A stretch of 64,000 bases of DNA, taken from contig JAQQWL010000013.1 of the NCBI GenBank assembly GCA_038363925.1, forward strand, positions 1,302,001 to 1,366,000, written 5' to 3'. Source of the stretch: Apiospora phragmitis (Eukaryota; Ascomycota; Sordariomycetes; Amphisphaeriales; Apiosporaceae). Numbering within the stretch: the stretch's first letter is position 1; every line of letters starts with the position of its first letter. The notes beneath the pieces were generated by a model. It ran no database searches, was not told where the DNA came from, and saw only the letters and a list, made by a program, of their open reading frames with translations. The position numbers and the translations under genes are program-made. Positions 12,733-24,503 of this stretch are shown one piece after another.

Positions 12733-15473
12733 CTTGGATAATGCAGCGGAGGTCTAGTGAAAGCATACGTTGAAGTTGTACAATGCAAGAAGTGGAGGGC
12801 CAGCTCATCATTATGCAATATGAAACCTACAGCACGGTGCTGGCATTATGGCACTTTTATTATGAAGGCACCCGGACTGTCAACAGGGCAAAACACAAGG
12901 ACTTTTTCCTTGAAATCGGTGCAACGTCGGCAGATCGCATCTCACGATGTCGAACCACTCCACATTTTCGGTCAATTCCGGCTTTACTCCCATCAGGCCG
13001 AGGGTTTCTTGCTGTAACGAAGACGCTACAGTCGGGGCTTGAATACCTCCTGCATAACTCGACTGAGCAAGATATTGCAATCTGAGGCAATCGGTGTCAT
13101 TCTCGTCGGACCTGGGCATCGTTGAAGATTCTTACCGCGGCTGCTAGACTCACCCCCGTGGACCGTGGGGACCCCCAGCCCTCCCCTTCCCCATCATAAT
13201 GAGCCCGTCTCCAGAAAAAGTACAGCTCAGGAATGCGCTGTATGTACGGATATTAACAGCGGCGAGGCCCGAACGACAGCCGACCATTGTTACAGCATGT
13301 TCCTACATGAAGGTGTTAATTAATCTTGAGCTCTTCACGCCGACCCTTGATCAACATGCAGGTACTCATCATACTGGACGGACTTCCCTGATTCTTCTAG
13401 CTCTTCTAGCTCTTGATCAGGCGTCTGGAGCGCACCTTACCGATCGATCGTGAGCAGTAGCAGCTACATACGGTACGTTGAAGTACCCCGAATTTCCGCA
13501 AAGGGTATTCCCCGGTCCAATTCGGCCGGAAATTGGTGCGTGGAGCGGAAGGAAGAGGAGAGCCACCGAGCGTTACATTGCATTTCCGTCACTTGCGATA
13601 AATCTGCACTGCGATCTGTCCGAGTAAAAAAGGCGTGTATATACCCCCTCCTCCTGCTCGACTCCTCCTTGTGTGTGGGCGCGTGTGTGGAGGGGCCCAT
13701 GGAGTCAATTGCAAAAAGGAATGAGCATGGCTGGCTCTACTTACTGCTGCAATAACGGCCGAACCAGCGAAGCGGGTTGGCCTATTCCGAGGTCTGTCCA
13801 GGTACTCGACACACAGTATAGACATGGCCCGGGTCCCCGACGACTCCCTGTTCCCTTTGATATGACGGTATGCCTGTACTGTAGCAGCAGCAGCAAGAAG
13901 TGGAAGTGTGCTTAGTGACATGGCGGCGTCTTTCCGACACACACATTCTCGCTCGCTTTCTCTGTTGGGAGCAGGCGGTCCAATTGTTTTCAAAACATTA
14001 TCTTGGGGAGACATCGCTGATATGCAATGCACGACCGGCGCGGCTTTCCCGCATATATGTAACGATGTAGGTACCTATATGCCCACACAAATATAATGTA
14101 TCGACGCCCGGATGGTTTTTCCGCTCCTTACCCCGGACGCGACGTGCTACGGTTGAAGATCTCCCGTTCCTTAGCTTAGGGCCAAAGCTTACAACAGGCT
14201 TTGGCGGTGTTGGTGGTGTGTTCCAACGTACGATATACTGCTGTTCGGCCTGACCAATACGCAATCCCTGGCTGCGTATGCACCACTACTGCGACTGCTA
14301 CTGTGATGACATCCTAGTGATCCTGAGATAACTGAGAGCTGTGTGTGTGTGTTTGTTTCATGCCTCGAGTTGCATCCGACCAACTTGGGTTGGCGATGGT
14401 GATGGGAAATGAAGCGAAGTGTAGATGGCATTCACGATGGTAAGCCGGAGATCTACAGATTGCAGATGATTAGATATGCGGTTCGAGATCCCCACACGTC
14501 CCTTACTACCCCTTCTCCCCTCATTCCAATATAGAGAGGCAGAGAGATCAACTGCGCCGCGCATACGCATCCTCGCCGCATTGGGGTATATCATTCTCGA
14601 AGTTCGTCAGCCGGCTGCGCGGTCCGCCCAAAGCCAACGGCAGAATTAGTAGAAACCCGTATCTGTTCTTGTGTCCTTTCACTGACCGGCGAGTGAGTAT
14701 GAGCCGCCGCCGCTGAAACGCTGATATATCCTCACAAAACGCTGTGCGTTCTATGGACATACACATATATGCACGACGGTGGACGGGGTTGTGTGTGAGA
14801 GAGTGTGTGTGAACGCTTCCTACTCCATTCCCGCGCCCTCGGCTTCGGGTTTCGAGATAACCGTCGTCCGGTCCATATCATTTGTTTCGTTTGCCGGAGG
14901 GGCGCATCGAGGGGAGAGGGGTAAGCAATGCAAGTCGCCAGGTATTAGTAGATAGATATGTAGATAAATTGCCCTTGGGCATTCCTGTGATTGATCGATC
15001 CATGGTGCCCTGTGAGCACGAAACACGATGTATGTACGATATCTGATGGTGCTAGGGTGGTCTGATCTTGGTCCCCTAGCGGAGGGGAGGAGGAGGAGGG
15101 GAGCGGGGAGGATAAGGGTCTACCTATGTACTTACGTTTATGGATGCTGCCATGTATGTTATGGAGCTCCGACTCCGCTTGTGGTGTGGTGTCGACGTCG
15201 TTGTCCGTCCTTGTATTTGCCTTGTCTTGTCTTGTTGCTTGTCTTGCCTTTGCGTATTGATGTACGTGTGTGTGTGGCTGGTGTTACTTACTACGTGCAG
15301 GCAATGAATGCATGTACGTTGCTCCGTGTATGTACATACGGCTCTGCAACGGTAGGAGCAACGGGACGCGTGCATCGTGCGTACATACCCCCCTCCCCCG
15401 GATGGGGTATTGCATGGTCTCCGTCGAGAGGCCAGGACGCGCTCCAAGCTGAGATCCGGGATCCGATGTGTTT

Positions 15474-15478
<5 letters not shown>

Positions 15479-15542
<64 letters not shown>
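15479..15542. repeat. Compound (TG)26(AG)6 microsatellite
   Basis: Twenty-six uninterrupted TG units (15479-15530) are followed by about six AG units (15531-15542). On one strand this is purine-pyrimidine alternating DNA, which can adopt Z-form. It is non-coding, although it translates as long Cys-Val or Thr-His runs. Confidence 0.97.
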
Positions 15543-16146
15543 TGTGTCTGTACCGCTAAGGATGTGAAATGTTTCCTGGTATGAGGAAACCAGTTCGCTA
15601 AGAAGTTCAACTGGCTGGGTTAGGAAAACAGTGTTTGGCAAAAAACGATTGATCCCCTTGGTCTCGAAGCGCTGATTCTCTCGGGGCAGGTCGTTCGGCT
15701 ACGGCCCGTTTCCATGAATCACACATCTGGGGGAAGAGGAAGGGGACAGAGAAAAGGAAGACGCAAGCGGGAGCCTTGTCGTTCTTGAACATACCACATC
15801 ATATAACTTTCGAGGAGTGCATCTACGAAACCATGCCGCAGTAACCGCCCAATTTGAGTGAACTGCTTTACCCCGACTCGACCACTCGGCCAAGGGGAAA
15901 CAGGCATTATCAATTTAGGTGTTTGAGTTTGCCTCCCTGTCTCGTGACCAGTTGGCTAGCCTGTCTACCACTGTGGCTCCCTTACGGACATAATCCGTGT
16001 CAGCCTCGGGATGTCTGCCCAGAGTGTATTTGCATGTCTTGCTGTCTCCGGCTCGGACGGCGCTTCGCTCTGCAGTTTGCTCCGACCAGACCGTTCCCAT
16101 AAGACTTCTGGTTCAGAGAGGATACGATGCTCCGCCCTCACAGCAG

Positions 16147-16168
16147 CCCTCATTGTGTACAATGAGGG
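16147..16168. repeat. Short perfect hairpin
   Basis: Arms CCCTCATTGT and ACAATGAGGG are separated by GT: ten base pairs with a two-base spacer. No T-tract follows and no gene end is adjacent, so a terminator role is not supported. Confidence 0.6.
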
Positions 16169-16692
16169 GAGGCTAGCTTACATGGCAGATGCTGGCTTCT
16201 GCTACATAAGTGGTCATCTGTAAAACTCCATTCGTTGATAGATAATGCCACGGGACCAAAACTCCTCAGACTAGGGTTGATATTCATCAGCAGGACAAAC
16301 TGCAGGTATGCATCCATCAAGCTCTACCGTGTGTGTACAACCAGTTTATATGTCTCATCCCAAGCATGCTCATGGCTAGAAGCTTGTTGTCAATATGATG
16401 CACTCCCGCGATTTGGTGCCTTGATAGGATTAAAAGTATTCAATTAAAACATGTATATACGTCTCACATTCAGGTAAGTAATATGGCCCAGGAGGGAATG
16501 ATGTAGACGCCTTCGCTATGGGGTTTCGACAAGAAGCATGGATAGGGGCAAGAAAGCAGGTCGTACTCTCTCAGGCTCAACAAACGCCCGTCCATCTCTT
16601 GACAAGAGGCTGTCAACTTGCTCGTGTCACACCACTACTACAGATACCCTCGTCATACTTTCCGTCGTAATTTAAAACAAGGTCTGGCTTGG

Positions 16693-19600
16693 CTACCTCA
16701 GTAAGCCCACCCTCCCCGTCGAAGATCCTTCCACGGGGCTCATCGGCGGCTCCGACGTAGTAGGGCTAAGGGGGTTTCCGCTCTTGCTGCCTGCCTTCTT
16801 AGCCGCCCCACGACCGACGATCTTCTCGGTCCAGTTCCAGACCGGACTACCGGTCCGCTTGATCTCCTTGCCACCCTTCTTGCCGTCCTCCTGTGACTTG
16901 GACCGCCGATGCCCGCCATGGCCGTAGGTCAGGAAGTCGTTATCGGCGTCGCTCTCGTCCTGGCTGTCGAGCCAGTCGCGGTCGCTCCACGTCACCGAGT
17001 CCATCCTATCGTAACTCGGACGGCGGGGCGACGCTGAGCCGGTGGACGAGGCGCGCCGGTGCCGCTTTGGCGACACATGTCCGAGCGGGGGCAGTTGCGG
17101 GGGTCGATCGGAGACCGAGTGACTTGTCTTGCGACTCGGGGGCGAGCCATCGGATGGAAGCTCAGGCACAGCGTCATCCGCTTCACTGGCATCCGCCGGA
17201 GTCAGATGAGTGGCTTCCTGCCGATTCTGGTCATTGGGCTGGGCGGACCCCTTTCGCGTCTTGGGCAGGGGCGCCTGGCTCAGTCTGAAGTCCCTGTTCT
17301 CAGAAGCACTCGGAACCTGCGCTCGTCGAACTTCGGAGCCCTCCTGGTCTGGCGGTTGATTCAGCGACTTGGCCCGGTCATTATTCGCCTCGTCCTCGTC
17401 GCTCATGCGGGCAGCGGCACTGTCGCTGAAGTGGGCATCTACAAGATGCTTTACGACCGGCCAGCCATTGGCGTTGGCGAACATGCGTCGTACGAGGATG
17501 TTGTTGTGGGCGTCAGGCTCCAACTTGACAAGTACCTTTCGCCAGCTCATCCCCTTATGGTAAGCACGAGCTATCTTCTCTTCGACCGCCATGCTGGAGC
17601 TATCGATGACCTTGTCGGGGTCACGTTCCGGATCGGTTTTGGCCATGTTATCATAGTCTCTTGTAGAGAGGCCCGTGTCCCCATGGTTGATGCTTGGGTA
17701 AGGACTTGACGCGTTGCTGTCTCCTGTGGCTTCTTTCTTCAGTGACGGTGACGCCGCAGGTGGACCTTGCGGTTTCTGAGAAGAGGCTTTTCGACGGATC
17801 CCAAGACCAGTGGACCTCTTTTTCAATGGTGGAGGCGGAATATCAGATGGGTGATAAATCCGGTCATGGAATATCGTCCTCGGGCGCGTTGAAGGGTCAA
17901 TGAGGAACTCGACTGTGGGGAGAGCTGGGTTGAGAATGTCGCCAGCCGCCTCAAAGAAAGATGTTCTTGGGGGTGCGGAGGAGCCACCACCCGTGTTTTC
18001 GTCGCTCAGCTCTTGGCCAGTGGTCACCTGCGATTGACTAGATCTCTTCGAGCTCGAGTCGTCAAGCTTGATTGTCTGGCTTCGTTTGTATATTTTATCA
18101 TGCTTTGATGGGGGGACGGCGAGCGCGACCGTCCTTGTCCTTGCGGTAATTGTGGAGACTTGGGAGGTTCCGACGACTTGAAGAAATTCAGAAACCCGGA
18201 CAAGGGGCCGTCGTTCTGGCCGTCAATACGCGTTTCCTTGTCAGGTTCTTGGTTGGTAGGATGTTGTTGAGATATGTTCCTCGTTAGGGTGAAGCTCCGT
18301 CTGTCATCCTCAGCAATAGCATTGCTCGGAGGCTGCGGGCACCTCACGGGATTCTTCGCGGTCTGTGTCCGGCTCCGTCTCCGTTCCTGGTGTCATCACT
18401 GTATCAATAGGCGGCAATTTGGGGGCTTCCTCATCTTTTGGTGTCCACGGTATCGTTCGTGGGGGAGGTCACGTTGGCTCCCGTAAGCTCCGCCCAGCCG
18501 AACCCAACCACTCTCTCAACCAACCCTGCTTCTCTGCGGGCTTTTTCCACACGCTCCAAGCCTTGCCAGTCCAGAAACAGTAGACAGCTTGTGCGAAGCG
18601 GCACAATGCCATCGTTGACAACGTTGGAGTAGACCGTCCTGTTTCGGAATTTCTTCAATGCGGAATGGGCCGGCCCCGTAGGTAGAATCCGGAGAAGGGG
18701 TTTCGATTCTGGTTGGACTTCACCCATAACCTTTTTGTGGGCAGTTTCGCCAAGATTGCTCACAATGGCTCCCCAACCACTGCGCAAGAGAGTCGGTGCT
18801 TTCCATGTCAGGCCAAGATCTTGGCCCGTTTTGCCAACAAGTCCGAAATCCAATGCAAACTTGACGTATCGAGGGTTCTCGTTGCTCAGGCCCAACATGG
18901 GCGAAGCGAGCGTGATGAAGTTGATGGGACGAATCACATCGAAGAATACAGGTGAATGCTTCTGTATATATGCGATCGCATAAGTTTGGACAAGCCCACC
19001 CAGAGAATGGCCGATGAAACTGATACTGGTGATCTGGAAAGCTCGCTGTGGTATCGGGTGCTTGGATTGATGTATCGTGCTGTTTTTGTGGGCGGCCTCA
19101 TCGTGCTCATCGCCTTCATTGTCTCCTGTGATGGCCGTCACAAAGCTCCCGGCCTTGGATTTCACAGAGGGGAGATAAGGCTGGTCCGGATAAGTCATGG
19201 AGAGGATGTAACGGGCGAGTCTTTTGCCCAGAAACTTGATTCCCCTCTCAGTTCGGGTAGCATTTCCAGAGAAACCCCGTACGACGACTTCCTCATCCTC
19301 ATACTCCTCCTCCACCTCTTCCTTCTCTTCTTGGGGCTTCAGCTTCTCGTTGACTTTCTCCTCACTCTCGGGTCCTTCGGACTGGCTCTTTTGACGCTTG
19401 GCCTCTCTTTCCGCTTTCTGGCGCGCCCTCCTGGCCTTGGCAACAACTTTGGCCTGCCTCACTGTACTATCGATGCTCTCTTTCATGTAAAGCATGTCCG
19501 CCCCCAAGTTACTATGCAAGCCGTGTGTGAGGACTACAAGATGGACCTTCTTCTTGCGCTTCTCGCATTTTTCTTCTTGGGGCTTTTGGTTGGGTTCGGC

Positions 19601-20506
19601 AGATGCGTTCTCTGGCTTTGGTGGAGTTTTGACGACACTGACCGTTGCAGCATCTTTTCCTGCATCCTTTCCAGACCATAGTGGCTTCCCGCGGTTCTCA
19701 TCCCACTCGGGCAACTGCGGCGTGTTCCACAGACTTGCCGTGTCATCCACCTTGAGCGTGACGGCTCTAGAGAAGACTCCTTTTAGCTGAGCTGGATGAT
19801 GGCCGTCCTTTGCGCCGATGCTTTGCTGGAAGTCGCTCACACGCCCCGGCTGCGGTACTTGCGCTTGGTTGCCTGTGATCGGTGTGCTCCCCAGGTTTAA
19901 GCTCTTCTCGTCCCTAGCCAGTATGACCTCATACCCGACAGCGGCGGAGTTGGAGAAGATAACCTGACTGGCGATCTCCACGACCCAGCTCGCGCTGTGT
20001 TCGTCCTCTTTTCTCTCTCTCCCTTCTATCCTCTCGTCGCCGAATTGCTGTCTCGATGGGCCCAAGCCAGCGCTTTCTCTGATATTGTCCGGAACCAGCA
20101 GCTGTATATTCCAGGTTCCGCCAGCCTTGAGCATGGGCTCGAACTCGGGGACGCCATAGCGTCGCGGGTTCTCAAACTTGACGTTGGGGTCGTAGTGAGA
20201 AGGCCAGGCAGATGCGTTCAGAGTATAGGGCCCGTGAACAAAGGCGGCGCGAAGGGCGACATTGGAGGTGTTGCGGATGCGCAGGTGCAAGACCTCGGGG
20301 GAGGGCAAGATGCGATCGTGGCTCGGGGTGTATATGACGGTGTACCGGACAATCTCGCCGATCTTGACGCTGCCGACCTGGTGGAGCAGGAGCATGTTGG
20401 CGGAGCGGTGGTCGGAGATGGTATCCTTGGCGACGGACGGCTGCCGGTCTTGGTAGACGGAACGCTCACGCGAGGCAGATGCGACTTTCCGATAGAAATC
20501 TCCCAT
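16693..20506 (-). CDS. Rog1-type DUF676 serine esterase/lipase, three frame breaks
   Basis: Putative lipid-droplet or membrane-associated serine hydrolase of the yeast Rog1/Ydl109c family. The first segment (20506 to 18431, 691 residues) starts MGDFYRKVASASRERS and has the family N-terminal beta-rich domain, the oxyanion-side motif VLTHGLHSN (about 326-334) and the nucleophile elbow GHSLGG (about 499-504). The C-terminal segment holds the family's conserved tail, including ARAYHKGMSWRKVLVKLEPD, RRMFANANGW and FHDRIYHPSDIPPPPLKKR. The segments are separated by single-base shifts at 18436-18439 (T4 on plus, one extra), about 18322-18335, and 18110-18115 (G6 on plus, one missing). Fixing all three gives 1270 residues exactly in frame. 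The last correction turns the stretch before TTGQELSDEN into a smooth IYKRSQTIKLDDSSS. Splitting into separate genes is unlikely. Confidence 0.88.
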
Positions 20507-21379
20507 GGGCTGGGTGCAGCTGAAAGGGGTCGATGTCGGTGTCGAGCGGACTTGGTGGTCAGCAGGCCATGGCGAAAAAGATAGTCGGTCTCGGTTATAT
20601 GATATGGTTGATAGTGAGGTAGGTTAGTAAGTGGATAGTAAATAGGAGTATGTATAAGTAGGACCGATCATTTGGCGATCGTGTCACGGCTGACGCGGAT
20701 GGCGGTTTTGTACTCTAGGTAAGTGAGGTAAGAGCCGTTGAGTGAAGTGTAGGACTATGTGCCGTCTGGATGTGTCTATCCGTGGGGTCCGGATACGATC
20801 ACGAGATTCTTGAGGAGCAAATGCATCCAAAGCAGACCGACGAAGGTAGTACTTTTTGGGGGTTGGCGGTCGGTGATGCATGACAGCTCCAGGGCCTCCC
20901 AATCTAATCTCAATAGAGCGGGACTTTTTGGGAAGCAGCCCACTCTTTACTCTTTATCGGCCGGGCCAAGTCAACGATAGAGTTGAACCCCAAGTCGAAC
21001 CCCCATTTTGATCTACGTCATCCCATCTTTCACTCAATGCCAGCCAGTACTTTCCTCGACATTTCCATGCCCAATATGCTCCCTATTCCAAATCCCCTAC
21101 AAGCTCAGCTTACTTACCCATGTACATCATCTTCCTGCATTCGGATCATCGAGGTAGCCTTTCACCAAGCAGCACATCACATCACATCACATCACAGCAT
21201 GCCCACGGCTCGGAGAAGAAGCAAAAGGAAAGGTGTCATGCCATCTCATAAGTATGCTTGGTGAAACTCGTCTCGCACATGCGAAACATTCACGACATAG
21301 ACACAACTAAACGAGCCACGTCCATGCCCCAGCGCCTCTGCAGCAACAAACGCCACACGTAAACTTCCCATCCAATGTA
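20507..21379. other. Intergenic, upstream of the DUF676 lipase
   Basis: No gene is recognised. The left part is the presumed promoter and 5' UTR of the minus-strand lipase gene. A pentanucleotide repeat lies at 21173-21196. Confidence 0.5.
21173..21196. repeat. (CACAT)n pentanucleotide repeat
   Basis: Four perfect CACAT units followed by a partial unit. Non-coding. Confidence 0.9.
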
Positions 21380-21548
21380 TCCCTTTGATTGCCAACTACG
21401 ACTTTAAGAGTGGGGCTTAATCGGTACTGTTTGATTGGTCGCACTAATCACTAAATGGAACGTGTTAGCGTACTCACGTGGTGTGCACGCTTATCGATTG
21501 GTTAAAATCTCGCCCCACTCTTAAAGTCGTAGTTGGCAATCAAGGGGA
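21380..21548. mobile_element. Probable MITE: 169 bp, 37 bp terminal inverted repeats, TA flanks
   Basis: The left end TCCCTTTGATTGCCAACTAC continues through ACTTTAAGAGTGGGGC (to 21416) and is repeated in inverted orientation at about 21512-21548 with a single mismatch (T versus C at the sixth base). A TA dinucleotide lies immediately outside both ends (21378-21379 and 21549-21550), as expected for a Tc1/mariner/pogo-type target duplication. The internal part of about 95 bp is non-coding. The outward structure would form a very stable hairpin. No transposase is present, so any movement would depend on an enzyme encoded elsewhere. The superfamily assignment rests only on the TA flank. Confidence 0.8.
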
Positions 21549-21800
21549 TAAAGTGTAAGCACCATATGCGAAAGTCATTGCGCCTACCCAACTAACTCAT
21601 CTTACAACGACCCTGAGGTCCCATGCAAATATCCGTGTAAATCGCCCATAACGATCAAATAAGGAAAGGTGAATAAGGAAACTTCGAGACAGTAATTCGT
21701 AAGGCATATCAATCGAAATCATGAAACGTCGACTCGTCGCACATGCAAAGGCCTCGAGCATTACACGAGGACAGCTCACCCGATAATCTAGTGCCAAACG

Positions 21801-24503
21801 TTACCCGACACTCACACTATCGGGCCCTCCTGGAGGTACGTTAGGCTGCACATATACTCTCCACTCGTCCACTCGGTTTGCACCCCTCCCTAGGCCTGTA
21901 AGCCCAGCCAGGGCAGAATCCCTTCTAGGATTTGAGTCCGGCCGCCTCATCCCCCCAAGAGGACCATACGCAGATGCTTCCGAGTCATGGTCGCGCTGTC
22001 GAGCGTAGCGCGGTTTCATCCTCTCCGACAGCCGCTGGCTCTGACTCTGCGAACTGTTGAACATATCGTCCTCCATGGTATGGCGTCGCATCATGGGGGC
22101 TGTATGAGGGACCGAAGGCGGCGGGGGCGGGCCCATGTTCCTCGGGGATGCGGCGGCGGCGGGCGACATCGGACCAGAAAAGGCTCGAGGAATCGGGCTA
22201 TTGCTGGGTCGGGATTCCGAAAACCGGTCAGCAAGACGACGGTCCATCGAATCCGCGTACATTCCGCGTGCTCTAGTAACTTCGGATATGTAGTCGCCTG
22301 TGTTAATCCTCTCGAAGGGCACGGGATGAATCGGGGGAGGCACAGGAGGTGCCATGTGGGGATGTGCCACCCGTCGGTAGTCTTCATTCATAAAGTGGCC
22401 TGCTGAATTGCCGATACCAATGATATCGCCATAACCGCCGTTGTAGTCGTCGTCGGAGTCTTCGTGCGGTTCGCCGCGCTGTTCTGGTCTGCGACGCCTC
22501 ACGAGTTGCCTCTCGTGATCCCGTGGCCTTGACCGACGGCTATGACTTGATCCATGCGCTGATCGAACATCGCGGGTCGAGCCTCTCGCCCTTTCAGCAG
22601 ACCTGTCATGACCCGCTCGAATACGAAGTGCCTGGTTATGGCCCGATCGATCTGCTTCATTCCTGTCGTAGTTGAACCAGGGACACTCGCATGTCTTCCA
22701 CGGGGCTCCGCATATCATACAAAACTCTGATTTGCAGCGGCTACAACTTCGTGTTAAAAGAGGTCGATCTGTCAATAAAGACAATGTGTCAACAACGTAC
22801 CATTTCATATGATTGCAACCTTCTTCCAATTCAACCAAGAACTTGCAGTTGAAGCATCGTTGCCAACCCTTGTCTTTCGCTTGCTGGAGAATTTCTTTGG
22901 TGGCTTCGTCATTAGGACAGTCTTGCGACTTATGCCATTTCCCTTGACAAACGCAGCACACTTCAGTCCTGCAGTTGCCACACTTGGCCTTCCTACGGCC
23001 GTCTTTCAGCTTCTCGATACGATGTGGCTTAATCCATTCCGCGCAGGATGGCCGAGGACAGTATATACGGTTATGTGTAGAGAACTCGGCGAATTTCTGG
23101 TTCCATAGTTTCTTGAAGCTATTGTCGAATAGGCGATCAACATGCTTCAGCAGTATGTGGTCGTCGGTGCAACATTTGGGCGGCATTTGTTGCGGATCTT
23201 CGGTAGAGAGCCGAAACTTGCGTTTCAGGCATGAATGGCACATGCGATGATTACACATAAGCTTTGCTGTTTTCCTGGAAGGGAGGTCGTCGTCGAGACA
23301 CGCAACACATTCATAACTGACTATAAGTCAATCGTACTGTTCAGATTGGTGGATATGGTGAAGAAGACATACAGTTTTGTGGGTTTGCTAGCCCGCTGTG
23401 AAGCAACCGAGGAGCCAAAGAAGCTGCCAAGTATAGTAGATGAGCGCTTAGATGACGCATAGCTCTGAGAGGAGTACGTAGTTGAAGACCTGGTTAATGG
23501 CCGTCTAGGTGAGTAGACTGGGCCTGATTCATACACTTTCTTCAGCGCACTGAACCGTATCATCGTCAGTTTACCCAGAAAAAGAAAATGATAACGGGCT
23601 TACGTACCGTTTGGATGAGGAAGCTGGTCTTATCTCGCCACCACGCTCTCGATGATGATGATGATGATGACGATGACGATGAGAGCTAGCCTTGGATGAT
23701 GAGTGGTGTTTATGGCGTCGTTTGTGGACAAGTTTTTCACTATGAGCTGGTCCAGCATCACTTTCGACTTCGTGAATGATCGGCTCTTTGGCTTTGCGCC
23801 CCCCTCCATGTCCATGTCGTCGGCTGCTTGATGGTGTTGTTGCTGGCAAAACTTGAATAGCTTCCTTCTCACGCCGGCGTTGTCTGCCCTTCTCCTCTGT
23901 GATCCTGGGGGCTGGTGGCGGCGACTCTGAACTGTCACTTGAAGAATCTGGACTCTCGGACGAGCTTTCCGATGAGTGTATCGACCCGGACACCGACCCT
24001 TCATGGGCTGATTTCGGCGTAGCAATGCCGCTATCGACAGACTTACTCCTGGTTGTGCTCCCACTCTCCGAACCTGATATTGACATGGACCTTGACCTCG
24101 TTCTTGAAACCGACTCTGAGACCGACTCCGAATCCGACTCTGAGCCCGACTCTGAACTTGACCCCGACGTTGACGTAGACCTTGATCGCAAAGGTGAAGT
24201 GCGCCTGCGAGGAGGCTCATTCAAGACTTTCCCACCTCGGCGTGACGCAGCGGGCTCGCGGCGGTGCGCCCGCAAAGGCAGGGACTCGCGGGCACGCATT
24301 TTCTCGGCAGCTCTGCGCGGACTCAAGACAGCTTGGTCGAAGTGGTATCTGTCGGAGCTCTGTATATCGTCGTGAAACTGGGGTGGATAAGGCAGCGAAT
24401 AGACAATAGGCTCCTGTTGTCCCTCCCAGATGTCCAATCCGGACAACGAATGATGCTGACGCTGGTACCGCTGGTTGAAGGCTACATGCTGCACGTTTGC
24501 CAT
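21801..24503 (-). CDS. RBR (RING-IBR-RING) E3 ubiquitin ligase
   Basis: Ariadne-like E3 that would accept ubiquitin from an E2 on a RING2 cysteine. Four exons on the minus strand: 24503-23608, 23549-23373, 23316-22801, 22740-21801; introns of 58, 56 and 60 bp with GT/AG ends; 842 residues with no frame break. RING1 starts at about residue 361 (CVACLDDD...CNHRMCHSC); the IBR contains CPRPSC and CGNCRTEVCCVCQGKWH; RING2 is CFNCKFLVELEEGCNHM joined across intron 3 to KCRCKSEFCMICG, with the presumed catalytic Cys in EEGCNHM. The N-terminal about 300 residues are low complexity: Ser/Asp/Glu and SR-rich repeats, then a run of six His. The C-terminal tail is rich in Arg, Pro and Ser. Start chosen at MANVQHVAFNQRYQ; an upstream in-frame Met at 24605 is possible but its leader looks like 5' UTR. 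Confidence 0.88.
23655..23690 (-). repeat. CAT (His) codon run in the RBR ligase
   Basis: On the minus strand repeated CAT/CGT codons encode a His/Arg tract ending in six consecutive His. It is a trinucleotide repeat likely to vary in length between strains. Confidence 0.8.

Larger units (their letters stand above)
12733..16692. other. Gene-poor interval with microsatellite
   Basis: This lies between the 3' ends of two convergent genes. Open frames exist (13589-14032 minus, 15028-15531 plus) but have no recognisable domain, and the latter's C-terminus is just the translated TG microsatellite. The interval holds a long TG/AG microsatellite (15479-15542), several shorter GT runs near 14340 and 14790, and a 10 bp-arm hairpin at 16147-16168. 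Nothing else is recognised. Confidence 0.45.

Noticed and set aside
15028..15531. 167-codon frame ending in Cys-Val repeats
   Set aside because: The C-terminus is the translated TG microsatellite and the rest has no coding bias.
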